From NCBI GenBank assembly GCA_030150335.1, contig JASLGC010000210.1:1-15845 (forward strand): 15,845 bases of DNA, in the 5' to 3' direction. The notes beneath the pieces were generated by a model. It searched no databases, had not been told where the DNA came from, and saw only the letters and a list, made by a program, of their open reading frames with translations. Positions 6,728-13,626 of the stretch are shown here, one piece after another; within the stretch, counting starts at the first letter, position 1; every line of letters starts with the position of its first letter. The DNA is from Flavobacterium sp. Lineage in GTDB: Bacteria; Bacteroidota; Bacteroidia; Flavobacteriales; Flavobacteriaceae. A program made the position numbers and the translations under genes.

Positions 6728-8212
6728 ATGATTGAAATTGAGGCGAGTATCCACGACCCTTTTTCCTTAGAAATAAAGGTTGGGTTTAAGACAGATAAAG
6801 TAGGTAAGAAAAGGGAGTTTGATATAAATACATGGATGTTTATACCAAACTCTCTTGATATTAATGCATCCACTTATTCTAAGGAGCAATTTTATTCTGA
6901 TGTGAAATCTAAGGTTAGATTTATCACCCCTGTATTTCATCTTAGAGAAATTGCGGATCACGGGGCTGTTCCTTTGAACAACTTAAGAGCTTCAATGAAT
7001 TTTTTAAAGACAAAAGATGGACATTTGGAAGAACATATCATAGAATATGAATTTCAACTAAAAATGTTCATGGCTATTTTCCGAAGTTCGATTAGAGATA
7101 GCATCAATGAAGTTAAAAGAAATTTACACAGTAAGGAGCTTGAATCTCTTTGTCTTGATTATATAACAAGTTTACGAGGTATTATCTACAACTTCAGAGA
7201 GTTGAATGAAGTTATTGATATACACGATGAGGGGTCTGATATTGTCAATTACTACAGCTTTAGTAATGAGTTTCTATCATGCGCAGTTGCAGAATATACT
7301 TTTTTGTTGTTAGAAGCTTTAGAACCGATAAAAGCTAATTTATCTACAGATATCTATGACCAGCTAATTAGTGAGATTTTAAAAGAAAGGGATTACAGGC
7401 GTTCACAAGGTTTTTTGGATATTCAACCAGGAGAGCGAGAGAATAATCAAAAGGTTATTTACCGCAATGATATGTTGAATAAGTATATAGAGTCTGATTT
7501 GGTGTTAGTTTCAAATAAGCGCAAAGATGAAGATGGGGTAATTGCTCAACAGATTTATTATAGTTTAGCAGCTGGACTTTCAATGATTTTTGCTACTATG
7601 ATAGCGTTTTCATTTCAACAGAAGTATGGGAATTTTACTATGCCGCTATTTGTAGCTTTAGTGATTAGCTATATGCTAAAAGACCGAATTAAGGAATTAA
7701 TGCGTTTTTATTTTTCTGGTAAGTTAGGAGGAAAGTATTTTGATAACAATACGAAAATTAGTGTAAAGGATCAGAAGATTGGTTGGATGAAAGAAGCATC
7801 GGATTTTATTACAGAAGATAAAGTATCAGAAGAAGTACTTCAATTGCGAGATCGCTCTGCTTTATTAGAGGTAGAGAATAGGATACATAATGAAAAGGTG
7901 ATGCTTTATCGCAAAAAAGTATGTTTAGAAAACAGTAAAGTACTTCAAGAGAGTACGTATGCCTTTGATGGTATCCACGATATTGTTCGCTTTAATATTA
8001 CAAGGCTTACCCAACGTATGAATAATCCTTTTGTCTCTGTATATACTTTTGATAAGGAAGATAAAGATGGCGTGCCAGATTTAATTATTGCCGATAAGGT
8101 ATATTATTTGAATATCATTTCTCAAATTAAATACGAAGATAAGATTGAATACAGACGATTTCGATTGATTTGTCAGCGTTCAGGAATCCAAAAAATAGAG
8201 GAGTTAATCTAA
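6728..8212 (+). CDS. Unknown protein with two central membrane segments
   Basis: A 494-residue protein I cannot assign to a named family. Residues 1-270 are soluble and mixed, with a helical stretch at about 100-165. Two adjacent hydrophobic segments at about 277-296 and 302-317 form a likely membrane hairpin, immediately followed by a basic LKDRIKELMRFYF stretch. The remaining 170 residues are soluble and charged, with helical content at about 365-400 and a beta-rich end. Both large domains should therefore lie on the same side, most likely the cytoplasm because no signal peptide is present. The ATG at 6728 is the first in frame. It follows the antiporter but is separated from it by a terminator, so functional linkage is only a possibility. 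It reads as an intact gene with composition like its neighbours. Confidence 0.85.
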   Translation: MIEIEASIHDPFSLEIKVGFKTDKVGKKREFDINTWMFIPNSLDINASTYSKEQFYSDVKSKVRFITPVFHLREIADHGAVPLNNLRASMNFLKTKDGHLEEHIIEYEFQLKMFMAIFRSSIRDSINEVKRNLHSKELESLCLDYITSLRGIIYNFRELNEVIDIHDEGSDIVNYYSFSNEFLSCAVAEYTFLLLEALEPIKANLSTDIYDQLISEILKERDYRRSQGFLDIQPGERENNQKVIYRNDMLNKYIESDLVLVSNKRKDEDGVIAQQIYYSLAAGLSMIFATMIAFSFQQKYGNFTMPLFVALVISYMLKDRIKELMRFYFSGKLGGKYFDNNTKISVKDQKIGWMKEASDFITEDKVSEEVLQLRDRSALLEVENRIHNEKVMLYRKKVCLENSKVLQESTYAFDGIHDIVRFNITRLTQRMNNPFVSVYTFDKEDKDGVPDLIIADKVYYLNIISQIKYEDKIEYRRFRLICQRSGIQKIEELI

Positions 8213-8287
8213 AAGAATAATAAAGTTCGCTATTTCTTTCTAAAACACTTTGTAGTAAGAATTCTAACTTGCTCTTATAGAGTAATG

Positions 8288-8390
8288 TTGTTATTTAGAA
8301 ATTAGATATTTCAAGTCATCAAATTTTGTTTTATACAGCATTAAGTGATAACCATTTACTCTATTAAGAATTTAATCTTATAAGGTTGTG
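8288..8390. repeat. Tandem repeat copy A (103 nt)
   Basis: Aligned by hand with copy B, this unit differs at about 14 positions plus one inserted base. It contains a potential hairpin at 8342-8358 (TAAGTGATAACCATTTA) with five Watson-Crick pairs and one G-U pair. A second one, ATTAA-GAAT-TTAAT, lies near 8363-8376. No coding capacity is seen. Confidence 0.85.
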
Positions 8391-8494
8391 TTCTTATTTA
8401 TAAATCAGATATTTCAAGTAATTAAATTTTGTTTTACACAGCATTAGATGATAGTCATCTACTCAATTAAGTACTTAAATCTTATAAGGTTGTG
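8391..8494. repeat. Tandem repeat copy B (104 nt)
   Basis: Second unit of the repeat. The hairpin at 8445-8461 (TAGATGATAGTCATCTA) has seven perfect pairs around a TAG loop, at the same place as in copy A. The palindrome TTAAGTACTTAA follows. A 16-nt start of a third unit (TTCTTATTTAGAAATT, 8495-8510) follows directly. Confidence 0.85.
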
Positions 8495-8648
8495 TTCTTA
8501 TTTAGAAATTATTAGTTGTACTTTTTATGCGAAGGATTAAACCAATAGAAGTGTAGCTCATTCAGAAGATCTTCTTTCAATAATTGTTTTTAAAATATTT
8601 AATACCGAAAATATAAGAGACAATTGAGTTGACTCTCCAGAGCTTCAT

Positions 8649-9974
8649 TTAAAAAATAAACTCGTCTAAATGATTTTTAAACGGAATCGGAATATCCTCT
8701 TTTATTTGAGTTTCATATTTCTTTAAATTATCTGTTTCTGAGTAAAAAACAGGAATAAGAGTGTCTTTTGAGTTGATCTTTACGGATAAGTAAGACTTAA
8801 CTGTAGCATCTTCATTTGTTATTGCTTGCACACACAAATATTCAATATCTTTTCTTGGAATTAGATGAGTATATAAGTCATCACAGAAACCAACCTCATC
8901 ATTGTTCCCATCAATCCAAATAAATGCCTTATTATGAGATATTTCTTGAATAAATGTAGGTGTTCTATAGATATTAGGATTCTCTTTATAAGAATCAATA
9001 TCTAAATAAATAGCATTATTTAAAGTAGTACAATGACTAACAGCAAGTTTGTGAATATGTTCAGGATACACTACTGATTCTGGAAATTCTTTCAAATTAC
9101 TAACTAAGAAAAACACTTTATTATTTGCAGCGTCTAATGTAGAAGGATACGCATTAGATAAGTAAAGTTCTAATTCAGGTGTCTGTACAGTAGTGCTACA
9201 GATATACTCGTTTTCTTCTATCTTATTTTTGATAACACTCGAAAGTGTTTTGTAATTAAGTAATAGCCTTTTCAATAAAGGGTATGGTTTCTCTTCACCA
9301 TCACTACTTTCGCAATAAGAGAAATAAGTGCTCACGGCAATATTCCTTCTTGGGCAGTTGTAAAAAGAAAAATCGTTTAATATCACATCTCCAATTCTAA
9401 CAGGTGTATTAAAAGTAAACTTTATTAGGTCCTCTTCATTATCAGGAATACACGGATCTACTTCAGCTAAGTTAATAACCTCAGTATAAGTAGCATCCCA
9501 TGAAATAAAGGTTTTTTGAGAATTCTGTATTTCATAACCTACAAATAGATCATCAGAATTCCTATCAGGTAAAACTGTAAAATTGGTTTTGTTTTTTCTT
9601 GCCCATACAAACATGTTTCGCTCACAGTAAGTAGTGCTGGTAAACAATGGTAGTAGGTTTTTAGAAAAACCAAGATTGTGTGCTAATTGTTCAAAGGTCT
9701 GTTTAAAGTTAGTAGATGAGATTGGAATATGGCTATTGTGTTTACCTGCAACAAACAACAAGCCTTTGTTGTTGATGCAGGTAAAATATATAACCTGTAT
9801 ATCGTCGATGTTTTGCAAGCAATTATAGTAAGATATCTTGTTCTTACTAATTAATTGATTGTTTGAAATATAAACAACGTCATCGCTATTTTGCAAAGCA
9901 GTAGCATCTAAGGAAGTTTTTTTACTTTCCTTAGCGTTATCTGAATTGAAAAACAGCTTGATATACTTAATCAT
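8649..9974 (-). CDS. Unknown protein, second gene of the phosphatase operon
   Basis: A 441-residue protein I do not recognise. It has no signal peptide and no membrane segment; the opening MIKYIKLFFN is a short amphipathic stretch. Composition is rich in Asn, Asp, Ser, Thr, Tyr and Phe with many short alternating hydrophobic runs, suggesting a mainly beta, soluble protein. Several Cys are scattered (for example in YNCLQN, TYCERN, YNCPRR and EYICST) without a regular metal-binding spacing. The ATG at 9974 lies 15 nt after the stop of the metallophosphoesterase gene, so the two are almost certainly co-transcribed and may act together. No catalytic motif is visible, so no function is proposed. 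Confidence 0.85.
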   Translation of the reverse strand: MIKYIKLFFNSDNAKESKKTSLDATALQNSDDVVYISNNQLISKNKISYYNCLQNIDDIQVIYFTCINNKGLLFVAGKHNSHIPISSTNFKQTFEQLAHNLGFSKNLLPLFTSTTYCERNMFVWARKNKTNFTVLPDRNSDDLFVGYEIQNSQKTFISWDATYTEVINLAEVDPCIPDNEEDLIKFTFNTPVRIGDVILNDFSFYNCPRRNIAVSTYFSYCESSDGEEKPYPLLKRLLLNYKTLSSVIKNKIEENEYICSTTVQTPELELYLSNAYPSTLDAANNKVFFLVSNLKEFPESVVYPEHIHKLAVSHCTTLNNAIYLDIDSYKENPNIYRTPTFIQEISHNKAFIWIDGNNDEVGFCDDLYTHLIPRKDIEYLCVQAITNEDATVKSYLSVKINSKDTLIPVFYSETDNLKKYETQIKEDIPIPFKNHLDEFIF

Positions 9975-9989
9975 TTAAATCTTTTTTAA

Positions 9990-10934
9990 CTATTTGATAT
10001 ATGCGATTTTATTAGAATCTAAAACACTTTCATTTGAGTATCGGTAGCAAATTAGTTTACCGTCTTTAGCAATACTAAAGTCTAAACAACAAACATTTTC
10101 TTTAAGAATAGTTGGTTTCTCATTTTCAGAATAAGGCATCCAATAGTGACCAAAGAATACAGGTTTTTCACCTGGTTTGTAGTAATCACTATCAGTATAT
10201 TGAAATGGAATAGCAGGTAAGTTATCAATAGGGTGAATGCTCATATTACTATAAGTAATTTCTTGAGGGTTCTCCCACCATTTAATGCGGAATTCTGTTC
10301 TAAGAATACGATCATTATCAATAAAAGAAAGCCCTTCAGGAAGAGTGGCTTCTTTTCCTTTCAAACTAATTTCAACAGCCATGTGTAGGTCTGTGCCAAT
10401 TGTGCTCGATTCTTCTAATAAATCATCTGTTAAACAGTTGTTTACCAATCTGTTTTTTAATATCTCAATTGATTTATGATCCCAACAAGCGTGGACAGCT
10501 CTAAAACTATCATTCTCGTAAAATAAAGGAAGTGTCTTGAACCATTCAATATACATTTTGTATAACTCAGCATCTTGCATAAATGCAGCCATTGTTACAG
10601 CATGTTGATTAAAGTTCTTTTTGTTATGCTCACGAAGATATTCCCCTTTAGAAGATTTTGTATTGTAGCAAATAGCATTGTATTCGTGGTTACCCATTAA
10701 TGCAATAGCTTGGTTGTTGTCAACCATTTTCTTAACAATATCAAGAACTTCAATTACATTTACTCCTCGGTCTATGTAGTCACCGATGAATAGAACTTTG
10801 CGTTCTGGGTGTTGAAAATATCCATTAGTATTAGTGTATCCTAATGCTGATAATAATTGTTTTAAATCGTTACTGTGGCCATGAATATCACCTACGATAT
10901 CAAAGTTGGTAAAGTCTTTTGTTATAGTGTGCAT
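9990..10934 (-). CDS. PPP-type metallophosphoesterase (calcineurin-like)
   Basis: A 314-residue two-metal phosphoesterase of the calcineurin-like superfamily, PPP/Ap4A-hydrolase side. Numbering from the ATG at 10934, the metal and phosphate-binding motifs occur in order: GDIHG (Asp16, His18), GDYIDRG (Asp52, Arg56), GNHE (Asn82, His83), an HACWDH motif (His148) and FFGHYWMP (His263). The set is complete, so the enzyme should be active. The substrate could be a phosphoprotein, a dinucleoside polyphosphate or another phosphoester; sequence alone does not decide. The frame is open back to a TTG at 10952, but ATG 10934 gives the family-like MHTITKDFTNFDIVGDIHGH start and is preferred. It is the first gene of a two-gene minus-strand unit with the 441-residue unknown protein. 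Confidence 0.88.
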   Translation of the reverse strand: MHTITKDFTNFDIVGDIHGHSNDLKQLLSALGYTNTNGYFQHPERKVLFIGDYIDRGVNVIEVLDIVKKMVDNNQAIALMGNHEYNAICYNTKSSKGEYLREHNKKNFNQHAVTMAAFMQDAELYKMYIEWFKTLPLFYENDSFRAVHACWDHKSIEILKNRLVNNCLTDDLLEESSTIGTDLHMAVEISLKGKEATLPEGLSFIDNDRILRTEFRIKWWENPQEITYSNMSIHPIDNLPAIPFQYTDSDYYKPGEKPVFFGHYWMPYSENEKPTILKENVCCLDFSIAKDGKLICYRYSNESVLDSNKIAYIK

Positions 10935-11154
10935 AATTAAATTAAATATCAATACTAAAAGTACGATAATTAATTCATAAAAGACTTTTAAAAATCAAAA
11001 ATCTCCAAATGAATCATATAAAACGGACTAAACATAGAGATATTAACACTTGTAGGTTGAAGTGTAGGATAAAGTTGGGAATAAGACTTTTAAAAACGCA
11101 GTAAGTAGCAGGGGGGAGGATAAGTCTTATTTTGAGGGAACTATAGATGAAAGC

Positions 11155-11182
11155 AAAAAAAAGCCACTCTAAAAAGAGTGGC
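11155..11182 (-). terminator. Intrinsic terminator of the OmpA-like gene
   Basis: On the minus strand GCCACTCT and AGAGTGGC (plus 11163-11170 and 11175-11182) form a perfect 8-bp stem with a TTTT loop. An eight-T run follows (plus 11155-11162). It starts 8 nt past the stop codon. Confidence 0.93.
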
Positions 11183-11189
11183 CTTATAA

Positions 11190-12029
11190 TTAGTTACCTT
11201 TTGCAAGTTCTTTCATTTCTTTTTCGATCATATCGTAGAACTGATCAATCTTAGGTAAAAGAACGATTCTTGTTCTTCTATTTCTTGCTTTGTTTTCAGC
11301 GCTATCATTATCAACTAATGGCACATACTCTCCACGTCCAGAAGCTACTAATTGACCTGGGTTTAAACCAAAATCACTTTGTAATACTTGAACAATAGAA
11401 ACAGCACGTTTAACACTTAAGTCCCAGTTGTCTCTCATCATAGCATTTTTGATTGGCACATTATCAGTGTGTCCTTCAACCATAACTTCGAAGTCTGGTT
11501 TGCTCTTAGCGATAGCAGCAACTTTAGCTAATACTTTCTTAGCTTTATCGTTTACTTCATATCCTGCTGTTTTAAATAATAATTTATCAGCAATAGAGAT
11601 GTAAACTACTCCTTTTTCCACGTTTACTTGGATATCTGGATCATCGAATCCTACCTCTTTCTTAACACTTCTTACTAAAGCTAAAGTTACAGAGTCTTTC
11701 TTTGTAATAGCATCTTGTAAGCGAGAGATTTTCAAGTCTTTCTCTTTCAAGCTTTCTAAAGATTTCTCAAGGTTTTCAGCTCCTTTTGAAGATAACATTG
11801 TTAAGTTACCAACATTGCTAATTAAGTCATTAGTATTCTTTTTCAAGTGATCAACTTGGTTTGCTAATGCATTCTTTTCAGCTAATGTAGAATTCAATTT
11901 AATTGTACAAGTATTTAATAAATCTTGAACCTCTTTATTTTTTGATTCTAAATCAGCAATTTTTTGCTTAGTACCACAAGATGTCATTACTAAAGCTAAA
12001 ACTGATAATCCTAAAACTACTTTTCTCAT
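11190..12029 (-). CDS. OmpA-like peptidoglycan-binding lipoprotein
   Basis: A 279-residue envelope protein. An N-terminal signal (MRKVVLGLSVLALVMTSC) ends in a lipobox-like sequence with Cys18 as the expected lipidated residue. Residues about 21-110 are Lys/Glu/Leu/Asn-rich and should form a coiled coil or long helix. The OmpA C-terminal domain spans about 130-260, with VEGHTDNVP (Asp189), the helix NWDLSVKRA (Arg208) and ARNRRTRIVLLP. Asp189 and Arg208 correspond to the pair that grips the diaminopimelate of peptidoglycan in OmpA-type domains. It probably tethers the outer membrane to the wall. It has its own TATATTTG promoter and a strong terminator, so it is a single-gene unit, probably well expressed. 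The extended TDNVPI-type insertion is like the MotB/OmpA-family versions, but no motor context is present. Confidence 0.9.
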   Translation of the reverse strand: MRKVVLGLSVLALVMTSCGTKQKIADLESKNKEVQDLLNTCTIKLNSTLAEKNALANQVDHLKKNTNDLISNVGNLTMLSSKGAENLEKSLESLKEKDLKISRLQDAITKKDSVTLALVRSVKKEVGFDDPDIQVNVEKGVVYISIADKLLFKTAGYEVNDKAKKVLAKVAAIAKSKPDFEVMVEGHTDNVPIKNAMMRDNWDLSVKRAVSIVQVLQSDFGLNPGQLVASGRGEYVPLVDNDSAENKARNRRTRIVLLPKIDQFYDMIEKEMKELAKGN

Positions 12030-12057
12030 AATTAAAAAAATGATTGAATTGTTATGT

Positions 12058-12065
12058 CAAATATA
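12058..12065 (-). promoter_or_regulatory. -7 promoter box of the OmpA-like gene
   Basis: On the minus strand the sequence reads TATATTTG, a perfect match to the Bacteroidota -7 consensus TAnnTTTG. The box ends 28 nt before the ATG at 12029, leaving a leader of roughly 20-25 nt. A good -33 TTTG at the usual distance is not seen; a TTTTG lies only 12 nt upstream. Confidence 0.7.
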
Positions 12066-12100
12066 GCAAAATGCGTGCAAAATAGGAAGTGTCTGTATAA

Positions 12101-13108
12101 TTATTTTTTTTCGAATATTTTAAAATATTCTTTCTGATTTTGAATATAATACAATTTAACTACTGACTTCGTTTTATAATAATCACATTTTGGCTGATTA
12201 CTGACTTTGCTTTTGAACCTTGACAGGCGCTTGTAAAATGCAAAATGTGAGCGTACTATTGCGAAACAATGCTTTGGTTGTAGCATAAGCATATATCGCA
12301 CTCCAGCAATACCATCCAAACAAAGTCGCAAAAAGATTGTTTTAAATTTAGTGTTTTTAGGTAAGTTTTTATACAATGTCAGAAGTGAATTTCTGAAATT
12401 TAAATATGTTTTTCTTGGATTTTGGTATTGAAGTGTGGCACCACCCACGTGGAAAACTGTAGAATATCCACAATATTTAATCTGGAATCCCATATTATGA
12501 GCACGCCAACATAAGTCTATTTCTTCTTGATGTGCGAAATAATCTTCATCAAACCCTTGTAGTTGTTGATACACCTCATTTCGGATAAAGAAACAAGCAC
12601 CAGACGCCCAAAAAATATCTGCTATATCATCATATTGCCCATTATCTTGTTCAATGGTATCAAACATTCTACCTCTACAAAAAGGAAAGCCATAAGAATC
12701 AATGAAACCACCAGCTGCACCTGCGTATTCAAAGTGTGTTTTCTTTTTATAGTCTAATATTTTTGGTTGAACAATAGCGACCTCAGGCTCATTATCTAAA
12801 ATCTCTTGGACAGGAGTAAGCCAATTTGGGGTAACCTCAATATCGGAATTGACCAATACTAAGTAAGGTTCCTTGATTGTTTTCAGCCCCTCATTATATC
12901 CTTTAGCAAAACCGTAGTTTCCATTATTGTGAATAATGTGTACAGAAGGAAACTCTTTTTTTAATATTTCAATAGAATTATCTGTAGAGGCATTATCAAT
13001 AACATATATGTTTGCTTCTTGTGAGTTTTCTAAAACAGAAGGCAAGAATTGCTGTAATAGCTTTTCTCCATTCCAGTTTAGAATTACAACCCCAAATTTT
13101 TTAGTCAT
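12101..13108 (-). CDS. Family 2 glycosyltransferase
   Basis: A 335-residue GT-A fold glycosyltransferase, predicted to transfer a sugar from a nucleotide donor in surface polysaccharide or glycan assembly. The N-terminal domain shows the family pattern: VVILNWNG (7-14), YVIDNASTDNS (35-45), NNGNYGFAKGYNEG (61-74) and a DXD-like LVNSDIEV (85-92) for metal-nucleotide binding. Further on, FDEDYFAHQEEIDLCWRAHNMGF matches the acceptor-site region of rhamnosyl-type GT2 enzymes. A C-terminal segment of about 90 residues with basic and aromatic residues could associate with the membrane. The gene begins 10 nt after the stop of the HsdR_N-type gene on the same strand and probably shares its transcript. 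Acceptor and sugar are not determined. Confidence 0.92.
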   Translation of the reverse strand: MTKKFGVVILNWNGEKLLQQFLPSVLENSQEANIYVIDNASTDNSIEILKKEFPSVHIIHNNGNYGFAKGYNEGLKTIKEPYLVLVNSDIEVTPNWLTPVQEILDNEPEVAIVQPKILDYKKKTHFEYAGAAGGFIDSYGFPFCRGRMFDTIEQDNGQYDDIADIFWASGACFFIRNEVYQQLQGFDEDYFAHQEEIDLCWRAHNMGFQIKYCGYSTVFHVGGATLQYQNPRKTYLNFRNSLLTLYKNLPKNTKFKTIFLRLCLDGIAGVRYMLMLQPKHCFAIVRSHFAFYKRLSRFKSKVSNQPKCDYYKTKSVVKLYYIQNQKEYFKIFEKK

Positions 13109-13118
13109 AGTAGATTAC

Positions 13119-13571
13119 TTATTGTCCTGCTTTGTAGTCAGGTAAATTCTTTAAAAATATGTACTTGCTGTCATTATAGTCCATTTTGCAATAAAAGTGG
13201 TCCAAACCATTAGTTACATATAAATATTCAGCTCTTAATTGAAAATTATAGCGAGCTATTTGGTCAAATGTTTGTTGCGTAATATTTATTTGCGGAGCTT
13301 TGCACTCAATTAGAATTGCAATCTCTCCATTGGGTTTAAACACCACCACATCATAACGCTTTGTCATTCCGTTAATTCTCACCACTTTTTCCACGCTTAC
13401 AAGGGAAATAGGGTAGTTCCTAACGTAGAGCAAATCGTGTACAACATGCTGTCGAACCCATTCTTCAGGAGTTAGTAGTATAAATTTTTTACGGATAACA
13501 TCAAAAATAGATAGCTTATTTTCACTATTTTTGAACCTGAAATCAAACGAAAGGAAATTAAGTCTTTGCAT
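13119..13571 (-). CDS. Stand-alone HsdR_N-type PD-(D/E)XK protein
   Basis: A 150-residue protein matching the type I restriction enzyme R-subunit N-terminal domain family (HSDR_N_2-like), here without helicase or other subunits. The nuclease core is visible: KRYDVVVF (Asp74) followed by AILIECKAP (Glu89-Cys90-Lys91), then a helix with QQTFDQIARYN whose Gln is often conserved. These form a PD-(D/E)XK active site. EEWVRQHVVHDLL (36-48) is also typical. No hsdM or hsdS is nearby, so classical restriction is unlikely and the role is unknown. The ATG at 13571 lies 4 nt after a perfect -7 box TATCTTTG, implying a leaderless or near-leaderless mRNA. It is divergent from holA and precedes the glycosyltransferase. 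Confidence 0.87.
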   Translation of the reverse strand: MQRLNFLSFDFRFKNSENKLSIFDVIRKKFILLTPEEWVRQHVVHDLLYVRNYPISLVSVEKVVRINGMTKRYDVVVFKPNGEIAILIECKAPQINITQQTFDQIARYNFQLRAEYLYVTNGLDHFYCKMDYNDSKYIFLKNLPDYKAGQ

Positions 13572-13583
13572 AATGCAAAGATA
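13563..13583 (-). promoter_or_regulatory. Leaderless-type promoter inside a 19-nt palindrome
   Basis: The minus strand reads TATCTTTGCATTATG. TATCTTTG (plus 13576-13583) is a perfect TAnnTTTG box followed by four bases and the start codon, and a TTG lies 22 nt further upstream (plus 13606-13608). The box and start codon sit in the 19-nt palindrome TCTTTGCATAATGCAAAGA (13563-13581). The plus strand therefore carries TCTTTGCATAATG as well, but with AG instead of TA at the key first positions of its box. Confidence 0.75.
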
Positions 13584-13626
13584 TTTTTTTTCTAAATGGA
13601 TTGAGCAATTTAATAAAACTAATATT

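Larger units (their letters stand above)
8213..8648. other. 436-nt non-coding region with tandem repeat
   Basis: No credible coding frame. A partial copy (about 8255-8287), two full tandem copies (8288-8390 and 8391-8494) and a short third partial copy (8495-8510) of one repeat occupy most of it. The rest, 8511-8648, is AT-rich. I see no convincing terminator for the convergent genes on either side, so the repeat may serve that role. Confidence 0.75.

Noticed and set aside
8213..8648. CRISPR array in the repeated region
   Set aside because: The units are contiguous 103/104-nt tandem copies with no short identical repeats alternating with unique spacers, and no cas gene is nearby.
10935..10952. 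Extension of the phosphatase gene to TTG 10952
   Set aside because: The added residues IFNLI are AT-rich leader-like codons, and ATG 10934 gives the family-like start just before GDIHG.
11147..11266. Short plus-strand frame starting at ATG 11147 after the GGGGGGAGG run
   Set aside because: The ATG is 27 nt from the purine run, and the frame runs through the terminator and antisense to the OmpA-like gene.
13119..13571. Remnant of a type I restriction locus
   Set aside because: The frame is intact, has its own start signals and a natural end, and no hsdM, hsdS or helicase fragments flank it. It looks like a stand-alone gene rather than a truncation.
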